Shown here in pieces: positions 1 through 7,894 of a DNA stretch of 64,000 bases. This DNA is from CAVZBW01 sp963773635 (GTDB lineage: Bacteria > Actinomycetota > Acidimicrobiia > Acidimicrobiales > RAAP-2). Location: contig CAVZBW010000005.1 in the NCBI GenBank assembly GCA_963773635.1, forward strand, positions 2,542,001-2,606,000, written 5' to 3'. Position 1 is the first letter of the stretch. Every line of letters starts with the position of its first letter. The notes beneath the pieces are model-generated. The model saw only the letters and a list, made by a program, of their open reading frames with translations. It searched no databases and had not been told where the DNA came from. The position numbers and the translations under genes were made by a program.

Positions 1-142
1 TGAGGCCGAGCTCCTTGCTCAGGTAATGCGCCCCGTCGAAACATCGAGGATTGGGATAGGGCCCGAATAGCGGGGTGGCCGACCCCCTTTTGATCGCGTG
101 TTCGAACGAGCCCGGCTGGGACCTTCTACGAATCCCGTATTA
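1..142 (-). other. Start-less open frame running off the left edge
   Basis: On the minus strand, after a stop near 142, one frame stays open to the window edge and reads like a real protein (it includes PLFGPYPNPRCFDGAHYL). No ATG, GTG or TTG lies in this frame after the stop, so the gene either lost its 5' end or carries an indel here. It sits about 25 bases downstream of the SUMF1 gene in the same orientation and could have been its operon partner. I do not recognise the family. Confidence 0.3.
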
Positions 143-165
143 ACGAGGACCACGCACCGACCCCC

Positions 166-1065
166 TCAAGGGTCGCGCGTCGCGGCGCTCACGGGCTCAC
201 CGAGAACGCACCGAAAACCGAGCTCGTTGCTTGCCTCGTCGGGCAGGTAGCGACCGCGGTCGGTGCACCGGGCGCTCACCCAGTGCTCCCACCACGAGCC
301 CCCGCGTGACACCCGTACCTCGGGCTCTCCAGATGCCATGCTCTCGCGCCCGTCCGTGGGGTCATACGGATAGGACAGAGGAAGGCTTCGTGTCATCTCT
401 CGCACGTTGCCTGCCATGTCCAGCGCACCGTATGGGCTAGCGCCCGAAAGATAGCGCCCGACCTCTGTCGGCCCCGGTCCGCTCGTTTCGAAGGGCAGCG
501 TCGCCCTTCCGTGTCGCTCGAGGGTGCACGCCTTCTCGTTGTCCCAGTCGTTCCCCCATGGAAAGACCCGGCCATCCGTGCCGCGCGCCGCCTTCTCCCA
601 CTCGGCCTCGCTGGGCAACGAGACGCGCCTTTCGGCGTCGTTGTTGCTGGCCCATTGGCAGAACGCCATGGCATCGTGCCAGGTCACGCAGACGACCGGC
701 TTGCCCTCTGGGGAGAAGTCGAAGATGGGCTTGCCTTCGGTATCCAACATGGGGCACTTCCACGTCTGCTCACTGCCCTGCTTCTCGGCGGTCGTCTGAT
801 ACCCCGTCGCTTCCACGAACTCCTTGAACTGTGCCATCGTTACCGGTGTCTTGGCGATGGAGAAATCAGGAAGGAACAGGGTGTGCTGCGGCTCTTCTTC
901 CGCCCAGAGGCTTTCCATACGCCGAGCCTCTGGCGGGACGACCTGGACCAGCCGTTTGACATCACTGGCGGTACTCCCCATCAGGAACTCGCCGGCCGGT
1001 ACGCGCACATACACCTGCTTCAGGGTGAATTCGTTGCGTGATTTGTTCCGTTTGAAGAGGCTCAT
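166..1065 (-). CDS. SUMF1/FGE-sulfatase-domain protein (formylglycine-generating-enzyme fold)
   Basis: A 299-residue protein made almost entirely of the SUMF1 fold. The family signatures appear in order: VPAGEFLMGS near residue 23, the TPVTMAQFKEFVEATGY block, VTWHDAMAFCQWAS, LPSEAEWEKAARG, FPWGN, LDMAGNVREM, RGGSW and LGFRCV. True formylglycine-generating enzymes have a catalytic cysteine pair just after the GGS motif. Here that place reads GGSWWEHWVSARC and the pair is missing, so sulfatase activation is unlikely. SUMF1 proteins without the pair occur as iron-dependent oxidases, sugar-binding or effector domains. The ATG at 1065 has an AAGGGG-like ribosome site. No signal peptide is seen. 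The domain is clear; the function is open. Confidence 0.85.
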   Translation of the reverse strand: MSLFKRNKSRNEFTLKQVYVRVPAGEFLMGSTASDVKRLVQVVPPEARRMESLWAEEEPQHTLFLPDFSIAKTPVTMAQFKEFVEATGYQTTAEKQGSEQTWKCPMLDTEGKPIFDFSPEGKPVVCVTWHDAMAFCQWASNNDAERRVSLPSEAEWEKAARGTDGRVFPWGNDWDNEKACTLERHGRATLPFETSGPGPTEVGRYLSGASPYGALDMAGNVREMTRSLPLSYPYDPTDGRESMASGEPEVRVSRGGSWWEHWVSARCTDRGRYLPDEASNELGFRCVLGEPVSAATRDP

Positions 1066-1196
1066 GTCGCACCCCTTTCTCGAGGGATTCCTAGCTGCCA
1101 GGTCGGAACGGTGCCTACGATGGGGAGCAGGTTCGGCGTGATCCCCTTTGCGTGCAGCGATCCAAACCGCCGCCGTCGGCGGTGATGCCTCCGTTT

Positions 1197-1213
1197 GAGG
1201 TAACGATTACCTC
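1197..1213. promoter_or_regulatory. Perfect inverted repeat upstream of the SUMF1 gene
   Basis: GAGGTAA and TTACCTC form perfect 7-base arms around a 3-base spacer, about 130 bases upstream of the SUMF1 start. The size and symmetry suit a dimeric repressor operator. No regulator gene lies next to it, so the protein that binds is unknown. Confidence 0.4.
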
Positions 1214-1970
1214 CCAACCTTGACTCGCTCGCTGATCGTACCGCTGGGCGCGTCGACCGGCCCCTCACCTGCGCGCCCGGCGAAGACTGTCGCCCGCAGA
1301 GGCGATCAGCCGGACGCCGAAGAAGGGGTTGGGATTCTCAGATCGTTTCGGCGGCGCACAAATGGAGAGCTTGTCGAATCTAGCCAAGCGGGACTACGAA
1401 CAACGCGGCCAAGGCATCCAGGACTCGGTCGGTCCCTCGATGTTCCGACGCAGAGGTCTGGGCCCGAAACCTGCAGAGCGACGATGTGACCAGGGGTCAG
1501 GTGCGTCAGCACCGCCCCGTTGCCGGTGCGCCGGGCTAATTCGGTCGTCCGGGCTCGCAGCTCGGCGATGTCTTCCCCTCTCAGACCCGAATCGGTATAG
1601 GTACCCCCCGATCGGGTTTCAGGAGGCGGCACGGCTACACGACGTGCGTGCGAAGCTCGGTCTCCCGATCCTCGTCGACAGTCATGTGCTCGTGCGCCTC
1701 GAGGATCCCCATCTCGCCCAAGACCTGGCCGCAGGCACGATCACCTCCAGTCCCCAGACACGGTGTTGGGTGAGTTTGAGGGCGCTCACCACTGTCGTGG
1801 CCAACGCCGGACGCAGCGAGCTCAACGAAGTGCGCCGCTCTTCGACGGAGCGGCCGCTCAAAGACGCTCAAAGACTCCGCCGGATCAACCTGCACAGCCT
1901 TCTCCGCATCGCATTTTGGCCGCTTCGAGGTGCTCCGGCGAAACGTCCCGCGGCATGCCCACGGCACGAG
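1214..1970. other. Gene-poor stretch, nothing supportable
   Basis: Several overlapping frames of about 100 codons exist on both strands, but none shows recognisable motifs, a good ribosome site or a convincing start. It may contain decayed genes lying between the SUMF1 gene and the toxin gene. I call no gene here. Confidence 0.4.
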
Positions 1971-2300
1971 CTACGTGGTGCAGTCGACGGCAACCTCGAG
2001 AGCGGCAAAGAGCTGACGCATTCGCCCGTCGCCCAGGCGTCCGAGGCGTTCGACGAGAAGGCCGACAGAGACGCTTTCGATCGAGTCGAGGTTGACGGCC
2101 GACCGCCGCGGGACAGGGTCTTCGCCGGGTTCAAGCACCACTTCGCTGGCCAGACCCCGGATGGTCGTCGTGCACGGCGCGACGAGCGCCCGTCGCAGCC
2201 GCGGGATAGCGGCGTCACGAGACAACACGATCACCGGGCGCCGCCCGACCCCTGGGGGCTCGCACCACCAGACCTCGCCCCGGGCCGGGAGCGGGCTCAC
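1971..2300 (-). CDS. MazF/PemK-family type II toxin (endoribonuclease)
   Basis: A 109-residue small basic beta-barrel protein. It opens with the MazF hallmark RGEVWWCEPP, followed by GRRPVIVLSRD and later the conserved block AVNLDSIESVSVGLL. Family members cleave mRNA at short motifs when the antitoxin is degraded. I start it at the GTG at 2300 because that codon shares GTGA with the antitoxin stop, the usual coupling of such pairs; an ATG at 2342 in the same frame would give 14 more residues and a long overlap. The antitoxin gene directly upstream supports the call. The RNA target cannot be read from the sequence. Confidence 0.85.
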   Translation of the reverse strand: MSPLPARGEVWWCEPPGVGRRPVIVLSRDAAIPRLRRALVAPCTTTIRGLASEVVLEPGEDPVPRRSAVNLDSIESVSVGLLVERLGRLGDGRMRQLFAALEVAVDCTT

Positions 2301-2533
2301 GAGCCCGCAGCGGCCTCGCCGAAGGAGGCCAAGTCCCCCCACTCGTCGGCCTCATCGAGGGGGTGCGCGTCATAGCTGCCATAGGTGGCGTCGATCTCGG
2401 CGGCACGGTGCCGAGCGATCAGAGCTTCGAGGGCTTCGTCGAGAAGAGCGGAATCTGGGATGTTCGGACGCAGCCGGCGAGCATTCGCCAGCCTCTCCTC
2501 ATCGACCGTCGTGCTGACCCTGGCCCGGCTCAT
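2297..2533 (-). CDS. MazE-like antitoxin of the pair
   Basis: A 78-residue protein beginning MSRARVSTTVDEERL. The N-terminal half looks like a ribbon-helix-helix DNA-binding region (VSTTVDEERLANARRL, then DSALLDEALEALIARH). The acidic C-terminus (DAHPLDEADEWGDLASFGE) fits a toxin-neutralising tail. Its stop overlaps the toxin GTG by four bases, so the two are translationally coupled. The ATG at 2533 was chosen because the antitoxin-like sequence begins there and a palindrome sits immediately upstream. Confidence 0.82.
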   Translation of the reverse strand: MSRARVSTTVDEERLANARRLRPNIPDSALLDEALEALIARHRAAEIDATYGSYDAHPLDEADEWGDLASFGEAAAGS

Positions 2534-2542
2534 GCCATTATT

Positions 2543-2560
2543 ATGCCACGAAGGTGGCAT
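2543..2560. promoter_or_regulatory. Operator-like palindrome upstream of the antitoxin gene
   Basis: ATGCCAC and GTGGCAT are perfect 7-base arms around GAAG, ending ten bases upstream of the antitoxin ATG. Antitoxins of this class usually repress their own operon by binding such a palindrome. The rest of 2561-2839 shows no gene. Confidence 0.6.
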
Positions 2561-2839
2561 GCTGGGATCCAAAGTGGTGTTGAGAACGCCCATCGGTTGC
2601 ACCCGGTGTAGACCACCACCGCCCTGGGCTTGATCGATCGCTTCGAGCTCACAGGCGATCTGGGCCCGAGCCCTCACCGACCTCGACCGCGCGGGCGCTC
2701 TCTCAGATCGAGTGCCACCCTTGCCCCCCAAGGGTCATAGGTCTACACACGGAGTCGTTGGACACGAATAGAGGCCGCTCAAGGTCGCGTGCGTACTCGA
2801 CCCAACCACACAAGTTCTCGGGGCTTGGCGGACGGCTCA

Positions 2840-5716
2840 TCAACTCGGAGGGGCCGCTGGGCAGTTCCCGGCACAGGTCGTGGTCGTGAAGGGGGCCAGG
2901 TTCTCCAGCTGGTACACGGAAGTGGTGCCGCCCTCGTCGAAGGCGACGTAGACGACGTCGGTGCCGGCCGCCATCGTCATGTTGGTGGGCTCGCTGTAAA
3001 ACGAGTTGTTGTCTTGGTCCGGGTTGTCGCACCCGTTGTAAGTGGGCGAATAACCGGTCGCGCCCGTGTTGGTGTAGACACTCACGCCCAGGAACTTGTC
3101 GTTGATCGGGTCAACGATCCCTAGGCATCCCCCGAAGTAGACATTGCCGTCAACTTGGGTCATGGCATCGATGGAGTCCGGATTGCTCTGGTTCTTCGAC
3201 GGGTTCGACTCCGTGGCGCAACTCCCGGGACATCCGCCGTAGATGGTCGTAACCGCCCCCAGGCTCTGGGTCGAGTTCACCGAGTAGAGCCCTCCGCCGT
3301 TTGTCCCGATGTACAGGCTGTCGCCCACCGAGGTCATGGTGCTGACCGACCGGGCATTGTTCTGGCCCTCGGGAACCTCCGAGTATGTTCGCCACGTATC
3401 AGGCGGCCCGAGAACCGTGCAGGATGTAGCCAGCGCGCAGCTGATCGCCGTGCCCTGGTCAAGTCCAACGTAGAGGTTCGTTCCGTCGGTGTAGACGGAG
3501 GACGGCGAGCCGGATGGCCATCCCGTCGGGCTGTCGGCCGACGCGCTGTCCGACTGCAGAGGAAGGCTCCCAGTAAAGTCCCCGTTCGAACCCGTAACCG
3601 CGGTGATGGTGCCCCCCTGCCACAGCGTGAAGGCATCGATCCCTCCAGACGCACCGGGCGGTGCCGCGGTCGTCTCCACCGGATAGATGCCGCCGGGAAG
3701 ATCGGCCACCGGGTAGAGGGTGTCGTTCTGCGTGTCGAAGACGCCGTAGCTGGAGTCGGCGCTCCAGCCGACGAAGATGTTCGTCCCTTGAGCGGACATA
3801 GTGGTCACGGCGCCGCTGTGACTCGCGCCTCCCATCGGTACCTGTGTCCAGCTGCCTGATGTGGTCGTCGTGCCGAAACTGGTGTTGGCGGTGGTCTGGG
3901 GCGGGGTGTACTCGTAGAGGTCGCCGTTCTCGGCCCCGGCGTAGGCGATGTCGTTGACCGTGGCCAGGGCGGTGACCTTTTCGTTGTTGGGCAGTTGCCC
4001 CGTGCTGAGCACGCCGTAGGTCGGCGGGGTCTGGCCGCTCGAGACCAGCTCCTGGTAGTCGATGTCGTCGCCCGAGACCGGCTGGGCGTTGACCGGGCAC
4101 AGTTCGTTGTTCGTCCCGCACAGGCTGGTGCCCGGGACGGTGATCTCGGGGGAAGTGGGCGGCGGTTCATTGCAGCTGTTCCCACTCGGGCACGGAGCAT
4201 TGGTGGCCCAGTCGATGTTGATGTAGTTGTCCGGGGTGCTGCCGTTCTTACAGGAGTTGGCAGTGTTGGTGTTGGCCGCACCGCAGGCGACGGTGGCGTC
4301 CTGGGCCAGGTAGGGCCGGACCGAGGTGTTGTCGGCCCCCATGACGGTGGCCGTGGACTGGGCCAGGCCGATGTTGTCGGTGACCTCGGTGGCGTTGTTG
4401 GACGCCTGGCCGTAGAGGTCGGCGTACTGGTAGAGCAGGCCCTCTGTCTGGTCTGCCCAGCTCACACTGGCCTGGCCACCGTAGGGCTCGGCCGCGGTCA
4501 GGTTGAAGACGTTGGCGTAGTCCGCGCAGGTGTTCTGGATGTTCACGATGGCCTTGATCAGCCCGACGATGGCGCCGATCGGGACGCCCGAGGCGACGGT
4601 GAAGAGGTCGCCGCCCGCCCCGAGGAGCTCAGCCGTCGTCGCAATGGCCGACTGGAGCCCGGGGGTGGACTGGCCCATGGCACTGAGGAGGACCGACAAG
4701 GCCGCCTGGGTGGTGTCCTGGGCCACGGTCAAGGAGGCTGGGGAGAGGCTGTCGTCGGCGACCACCGGCTCGGTGACCGTGTCACCGGGCGGAAGGACAC
4801 CGGGCGGCAAGCCGTCTTGGATGTCCCAGCCGTTGAGGAGCGAGAACCCGGCCGGGTCCGAGCCGGTGCCGTTCCCCTGGTCCACGCACTCGACGGCCTG
4901 GCCCGAGAGCGAGACGGGCACGCCGTAATCGGTCGAGTTGACCAGGCTGGCCTTCTGGTCGGTCGTACCGCTCATCGAGTACACCCCGGCGTTGGTGTTG
5001 TTGGCCACGGTGACGCTCGAGTCCTCCGTGTCGCTCGTGTGCAAGGAGCGGTCCCCCGCCGTCCAGAAGCCGCCCTCCTGCCAGTCGTAGCTGCCGTCGA
5101 CCTGATGGAAGTCGCGCATCTGCTGTACGTCGATGCCGATCAGCTTCAAGGCCGTCGCCCTGGTCTTCGTCCAGGACGAGGTGAGCCCATTGGCCTCGAG
5201 AAACGCGGTGACCGAGGCCGGCAGGGTGACGTGGTAGCTCCGGTTCACGTCCGGCTTGTCCAGATGCGCGTCCACAAAGGTGTCGGAGTACTCCGGATCG
5301 TAGGTGGATGGCCCGCTCGGGAGCAGGATGCGAGCCACCGACAGGTGGATGATGGCCTCATCGGCCCTGACGTGGGCGGTGGACAGGTCGTTGGCCACGG
5401 CGTAGTTGAGTCCGAAGGTCACTTTGGTCGTGCCGTTCGTTCGCACCGAGACGATGGGGTCCTGGGCCAGCTGCGGCACCGGCATGGCCAGGGTGCCATT
5501 CTTGAGGTGGATGCTGTGGTGAGAGCCCTGAGGGAGGTCGCCGGCGGGGGTCGGTGAGGGCGTGCCGGACGAGGTGTTCGGCGCCGGTGCCGACAAGGCG
5601 CTCGCGCTGGACGTCGTGAGCGTGGCGGTGCCCAACAACAGACAGAGGGCCGGTACGAACAGCGTGCGAGCAGTCCGACCCGCTCTCCGGTGGGAGCGAA
5701 AGGGGTTCAGGTTCAT
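2840..5716 (-). CDS. Large secreted protein with C-terminal beta-propeller-like repeats
   Basis: A 958-residue protein that starts with an arginine-rich signal peptide (MNLNPFRSHRRAGRTARTLF, then a hydrophobic core ending SSASA), so it is exported. Residues from about 60 to 560 are Thr/Ser/Gly/Asn-rich and unrecognised, with many cysteines that could form disulfides. The C-terminal 400 residues contain repeated short units such as VTALATVNDIAYAGAENGDLY and VTTMSAQGTNIFVGW, which look like propeller blades. The ATG at 5716 overlaps the protease stop as ATGA; a longer in-frame extension to 5899 lies inside the protease gene and is rejected. The pairing suggests it is a substrate or partner of that protease. 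No exact family is recognised. Confidence 0.75.
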   Translation of the reverse strand: MNLNPFRSHRRAGRTARTLFVPALCLLLGTATLTTSSASALSAPAPNTSSGTPSPTPAGDLPQGSHHSIHLKNGTLAMPVPQLAQDPIVSVRTNGTTKVTFGLNYAVANDLSTAHVRADEAIIHLSVARILLPSGPSTYDPEYSDTFVDAHLDKPDVNRSYHVTLPASVTAFLEANGLTSSWTKTRATALKLIGIDVQQMRDFHQVDGSYDWQEGGFWTAGDRSLHTSDTEDSSVTVANNTNAGVYSMSGTTDQKASLVNSTDYGVPVSLSGQAVECVDQGNGTGSDPAGFSLLNGWDIQDGLPPGVLPPGDTVTEPVVADDSLSPASLTVAQDTTQAALSVLLSAMGQSTPGLQSAIATTAELLGAGGDLFTVASGVPIGAIVGLIKAIVNIQNTCADYANVFNLTAAEPYGGQASVSWADQTEGLLYQYADLYGQASNNATEVTDNIGLAQSTATVMGADNTSVRPYLAQDATVACGAANTNTANSCKNGSTPDNYINIDWATNAPCPSGNSCNEPPPTSPEITVPGTSLCGTNNELCPVNAQPVSGDDIDYQELVSSGQTPPTYGVLSTGQLPNNEKVTALATVNDIAYAGAENGDLYEYTPPQTTANTSFGTTTTSGSWTQVPMGGASHSGAVTTMSAQGTNIFVGWSADSSYGVFDTQNDTLYPVADLPGGIYPVETTAAPPGASGGIDAFTLWQGGTITAVTGSNGDFTGSLPLQSDSASADSPTGWPSGSPSSVYTDGTNLYVGLDQGTAISCALATSCTVLGPPDTWRTYSEVPEGQNNARSVSTMTSVGDSLYIGTNGGGLYSVNSTQSLGAVTTIYGGCPGSCATESNPSKNQSNPDSIDAMTQVDGNVYFGGCLGIVDPINDKFLGVSVYTNTGATGYSPTYNGCDNPDQDNNSFYSEPTNMTMAAGTDVVYVAFDEGGTTSVYQLENLAPFTTTTCAGNCPAAPPS

Positions 5717-6642
5717 CGTTGGCTCCTCGTCCCTGGGACGTCTTCGCGGCTCGTCGGGGTGCAACTGGTCGAAGGGTGGAAGGACGCCCGGGCGCGAGCC
5801 GGGTCGAGCCACCGGCCGCTCGACGTCTCGCCGGCAAGGGAGGGTGCTCGAGTTCCCGCCTCCACCACCGCGTCGCGGAGCTCGGGAACCGACAGCCACG
5901 GCTCCTCGGCCAGAGCCAGGGCGGCGACGCCGCTAACCTCGGCCGCCGCCGGAGAAGTGCCGGTCGCGGCTATCGGCGCACCCGAGTCCGAGACTGTCGG
6001 GACGTCGAGCCCGGGCGCAGCGAGCGTCACGTCGCGACGGCCGTAGTCCGAGCTGGCGATCAACGCGCCGGTGCCGTCGCTGGCGGCCACAGCGAGGAGA
6101 TTGGGTAGGCGATAGGCCGCCGGGTAGCTCGGGTATCTGTCGATGTCCGACCCTTCGTTGCCGGCCGCAGTGACGACCAGGACGCCATGGCTCGCGGCAA
6201 AGGCGATGGCGGAGCGGACCTGAGAATCGGTTGCCGCGCCCGCAACGCTGAGGTTGATGATCCGGGCGCCTCGATCGACGGCGAACCTGATGGCCGACAC
6301 CAGGATGGATTGCCTGCCGTCCCCCTGATTGCCGAGGGCCTTCACGTCCAGCAGACGCGCCATGGGTGCCATCCGGTGGACGATGGCCGCCATCTCCGTT
6401 CCGTGGCCATTGCCGTCGCGGGGTCCCTCACCGGTGACGAAGCTCCTGCTGTCCTTCCAGTCGACGGATGGGCTCAGCGACGGCAACGGATCGATGCCGG
6501 TGTCGATCATCGCCACTGAAATGGCGGAAAGTCGTCGGCAGCCAGTGTTTATGGCACCCGAGGCGGCAGCCTGGGGCGGTACCGCAGCCACCACCGAGAC
6601 CAGGGCCGCGATCGCGGCCATCCACACCGTCGGTTGTCGCAC
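5713..6642 (-). CDS. Secreted S8 family serine peptidase (subtilase)
   Basis: A 309-residue subtilisin-like protease with a signal peptide (hydrophobic stretch at residues 7-27). The catalytic residues are visible: Asp47 in AMIDTGID, His80 in NGHGTEMAA, Asn162 of the oxyanion hole in AAGNEG, and Ser230 in GTSPAAAEVSG. The length is that of a mature catalytic domain with almost no pro-region. It lacks the C-terminal membrane anchor of mycosins. The start is GTG at 6642, preceded by GGAGGA at good spacing. Its stop overlaps the start of the secreted propeller-like protein. Confidence 0.9.
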   Translation of the reverse strand: MRQPTVWMAAIAALVSVVAAVPPQAAASGAINTGCRRLSAISVAMIDTGIDPLPSLSPSVDWKDSRSFVTGEGPRDGNGHGTEMAAIVHRMAPMARLLDVKALGNQGDGRQSILVSAIRFAVDRGARIINLSVAGAATDSQVRSAIAFAASHGVLVVTAAGNEGSDIDRYPSYPAAYRLPNLLAVAASDGTGALIASSDYGRRDVTLAAPGLDVPTVSDSGAPIAATGTSPAAAEVSGVAALALAEEPWLSVPELRDAVVEAGTRAPSLAGETSSGRWLDPARARASFHPSTSCTPTSREDVPGTRSQR

Positions 6643-6672
6643 TGGGAAATCCTCCGCCGCGCCGGCCGGGTA

Positions 6673-6759
6673 TCACTCGGCCTTGGTCGCGAAGTCGAGT
6701 CCGGCGTCGTCGACGCTCTCGTAGGTGCCGACGAACAGGTCCACTGTCTTGCTGGCCAT
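6673..6759 (-). pseudogene. 28-codon fragment resembling the N-terminus of DUF1269 proteins
   Basis: An AAGAGGAG ribosome site precedes ATG and a 28-residue frame containing KTVDLFVGTYESVDDA. This resembles the first residues of DUF1269-family proteins, which are normally about 160 residues long. The frame then stops and the protease gene begins 30 bases later. It may be a remnant whose 3' part was replaced by the protease operon, or a short leader peptide. Confidence 0.45.
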
Positions 6760-6850
6760 GTCGCTCCTCTTGCTTGGGGATGTTGCGATTCGCCGGGCCG
6801 CACCACTCGTTCGCCGGAGCTCGCCAACCTTTCAGTAGCTAGATACAACC

Positions 6851-6882
6851 CCATTATTAGAGTGACGTCAATAAATGATTGG
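6851..6882. promoter_or_regulatory. Imperfect palindrome centred on TGACGTCA ahead of the first TetR gene
   Basis: The perfect 8-base palindrome TGACGTCA at 6863-6870 is flanked by partly symmetric AT-rich arms (CCATTATTAGAG on the left, AATAAATGATTGG on the right). It lies about 57 bases upstream of the TetR start and about 100 bases from the divergent protease cluster. It is a candidate self-regulatory operator. Confidence 0.45.
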
Positions 6883-6926
6883 AACCTTTTCCCAGTTCTG
6901 GCACAGTAGTGGTATGGGTTGAGGTA

Positions 6927-7616
6927 GTGAACCCTCCGGCGACCCCAGATGACCCAACCGTGAGCCGTCCCAACCGGCGGGAGCGCAAGAAGGCCGAGAC
7001 CAAGCAGAAGCTCGTGCAGGCGGCGTCCGAGCTCTTCTGGTCCAAGGGCTACGACGCCACCTCGATCACCGAGATCACCGAACGCGCCGATGTGGCTCCG
7101 GGCACGTTCTACCTGCACTTTCAATCCAAGGCTGACGTCGCCCTCCTCCAGTTTCGCCAGTGGATGGACGACTTCCTCGCGCAGCTGAGAGCGCGGCCCG
7201 AGGGCGAATCATTGGATCAGATGTTGGCGGCCACCCTCCACGCCCTGAGCGATGCCGGCTACGCCAGCGGCCAGGCCCTCCGAGACACCGACGGCCGGCC
7301 GCTGCCTTCGGTGGTGATGGGGATCCTGTTCACCGAGACAGCGTTGGAGATCGCCGGGCGCGTCTACCAGATCATGGTCGAGACCGAACAGGCACTGGCG
7401 CGCTTCTTCAGCCGGCGGCTCGGATACCCCGACGGTTCGCTCGAGCCCCAGATCATCGCCTCAGCGTACGTCGCCTCTTGGCGAGTTGCCGTCTACGGTT
7501 TCGCCGACATGGTGGCTGCCGGAGTGGACCCGCCTTCCCCGGACGAGATCGGGCTCCAGGCCTTCAATGCCTACTGCAGGGGGCTCAACCGGCTCCACGC
7601 GACGAGGCGTGGTTGA
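6927..7616 (+). CDS. TetR family transcriptional regulator
   Basis: A roughly 229-residue regulator. The TetR helix-turn-helix is clear: RRERKKAETKQKLVQAASEL, then GYDATSITEITERADVAPGTFYLHFQSKADV. The C-terminal ligand domain is diverse as usual; its effector is unknown. The start is uncertain: GTG at 6927 is used, but GTG at 6960 (reading VSRPNRRERKK) is equally possible. It is a close paralogue of the second TetR at 10482. A TGACGTCA palindrome upstream may be its operator. It could control itself, the divergent protease genes or the binding-protein region downstream. Confidence 0.85.
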   Translation: MNPPATPDDPTVSRPNRRERKKAETKQKLVQAASELFWSKGYDATSITEITERADVAPGTFYLHFQSKADVALLQFRQWMDDFLAQLRARPEGESLDQMLAATLHALSDAGYASGQALRDTDGRPLPSVVMGILFTETALEIAGRVYQIMVETEQALARFFSRRLGYPDGSLEPQIIASAYVASWRVAVYGFADMVAAGVDPPSPDEIGLQAFNAYCRGLNRLHATRRG

Positions 7617-7656
7617 CGGCCCCTGATTCGCGGTGTGGGGACAGTGTGCCAATGGA

Positions 7657-7719
7657 CGTGAGGTGAAGGAGCTTCGCCGGGCGAACGAGATCCTGAACGC
7701 GGCAACGGAGATGGTCGAG
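7657..7719 (+). mobile_element. Short remnant of an IS3-family OrfA
   Basis: The plus-strand frame reads REVKELRRANEILNAATEMV, which matches the typical end of IS3-family OrfA (family pattern: ELRRANEILKAASAFF). The rest of the element is missing. The surrounding 7617-7894 has no other supportable gene. It is a scar of a past insertion. Confidence 0.4.
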
Positions 7720-7894
7720 GCGATCCCAGCCGGTTCGGTTCGTGGTGGTGCGGGATCGCCCTCAATCACGGGCGCCGCTACCTCACCGCACGGTTGAGGG
7801 AACCCGTCCCTCTCGAAGGTCTCCCCGACCAGCCGGCGAAGAGCAGTGAGGAGCCCGGAGCGCGCTGCGATCGAGACCAAGTCTCCGAAAGAGG

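Noticed and set aside
1329..2375. 348-codon plus-strand frame over the toxin-antitoxin genes
   Set aside because: It lies antisense to MazF and MazE and has no recognisable domain.
3995..5557. 520-codon plus-strand frame opposite the secreted protein gene
   Set aside because: Antisense GC-rich shadow with no family features; the minus-strand protein has a signal peptide and coupling.
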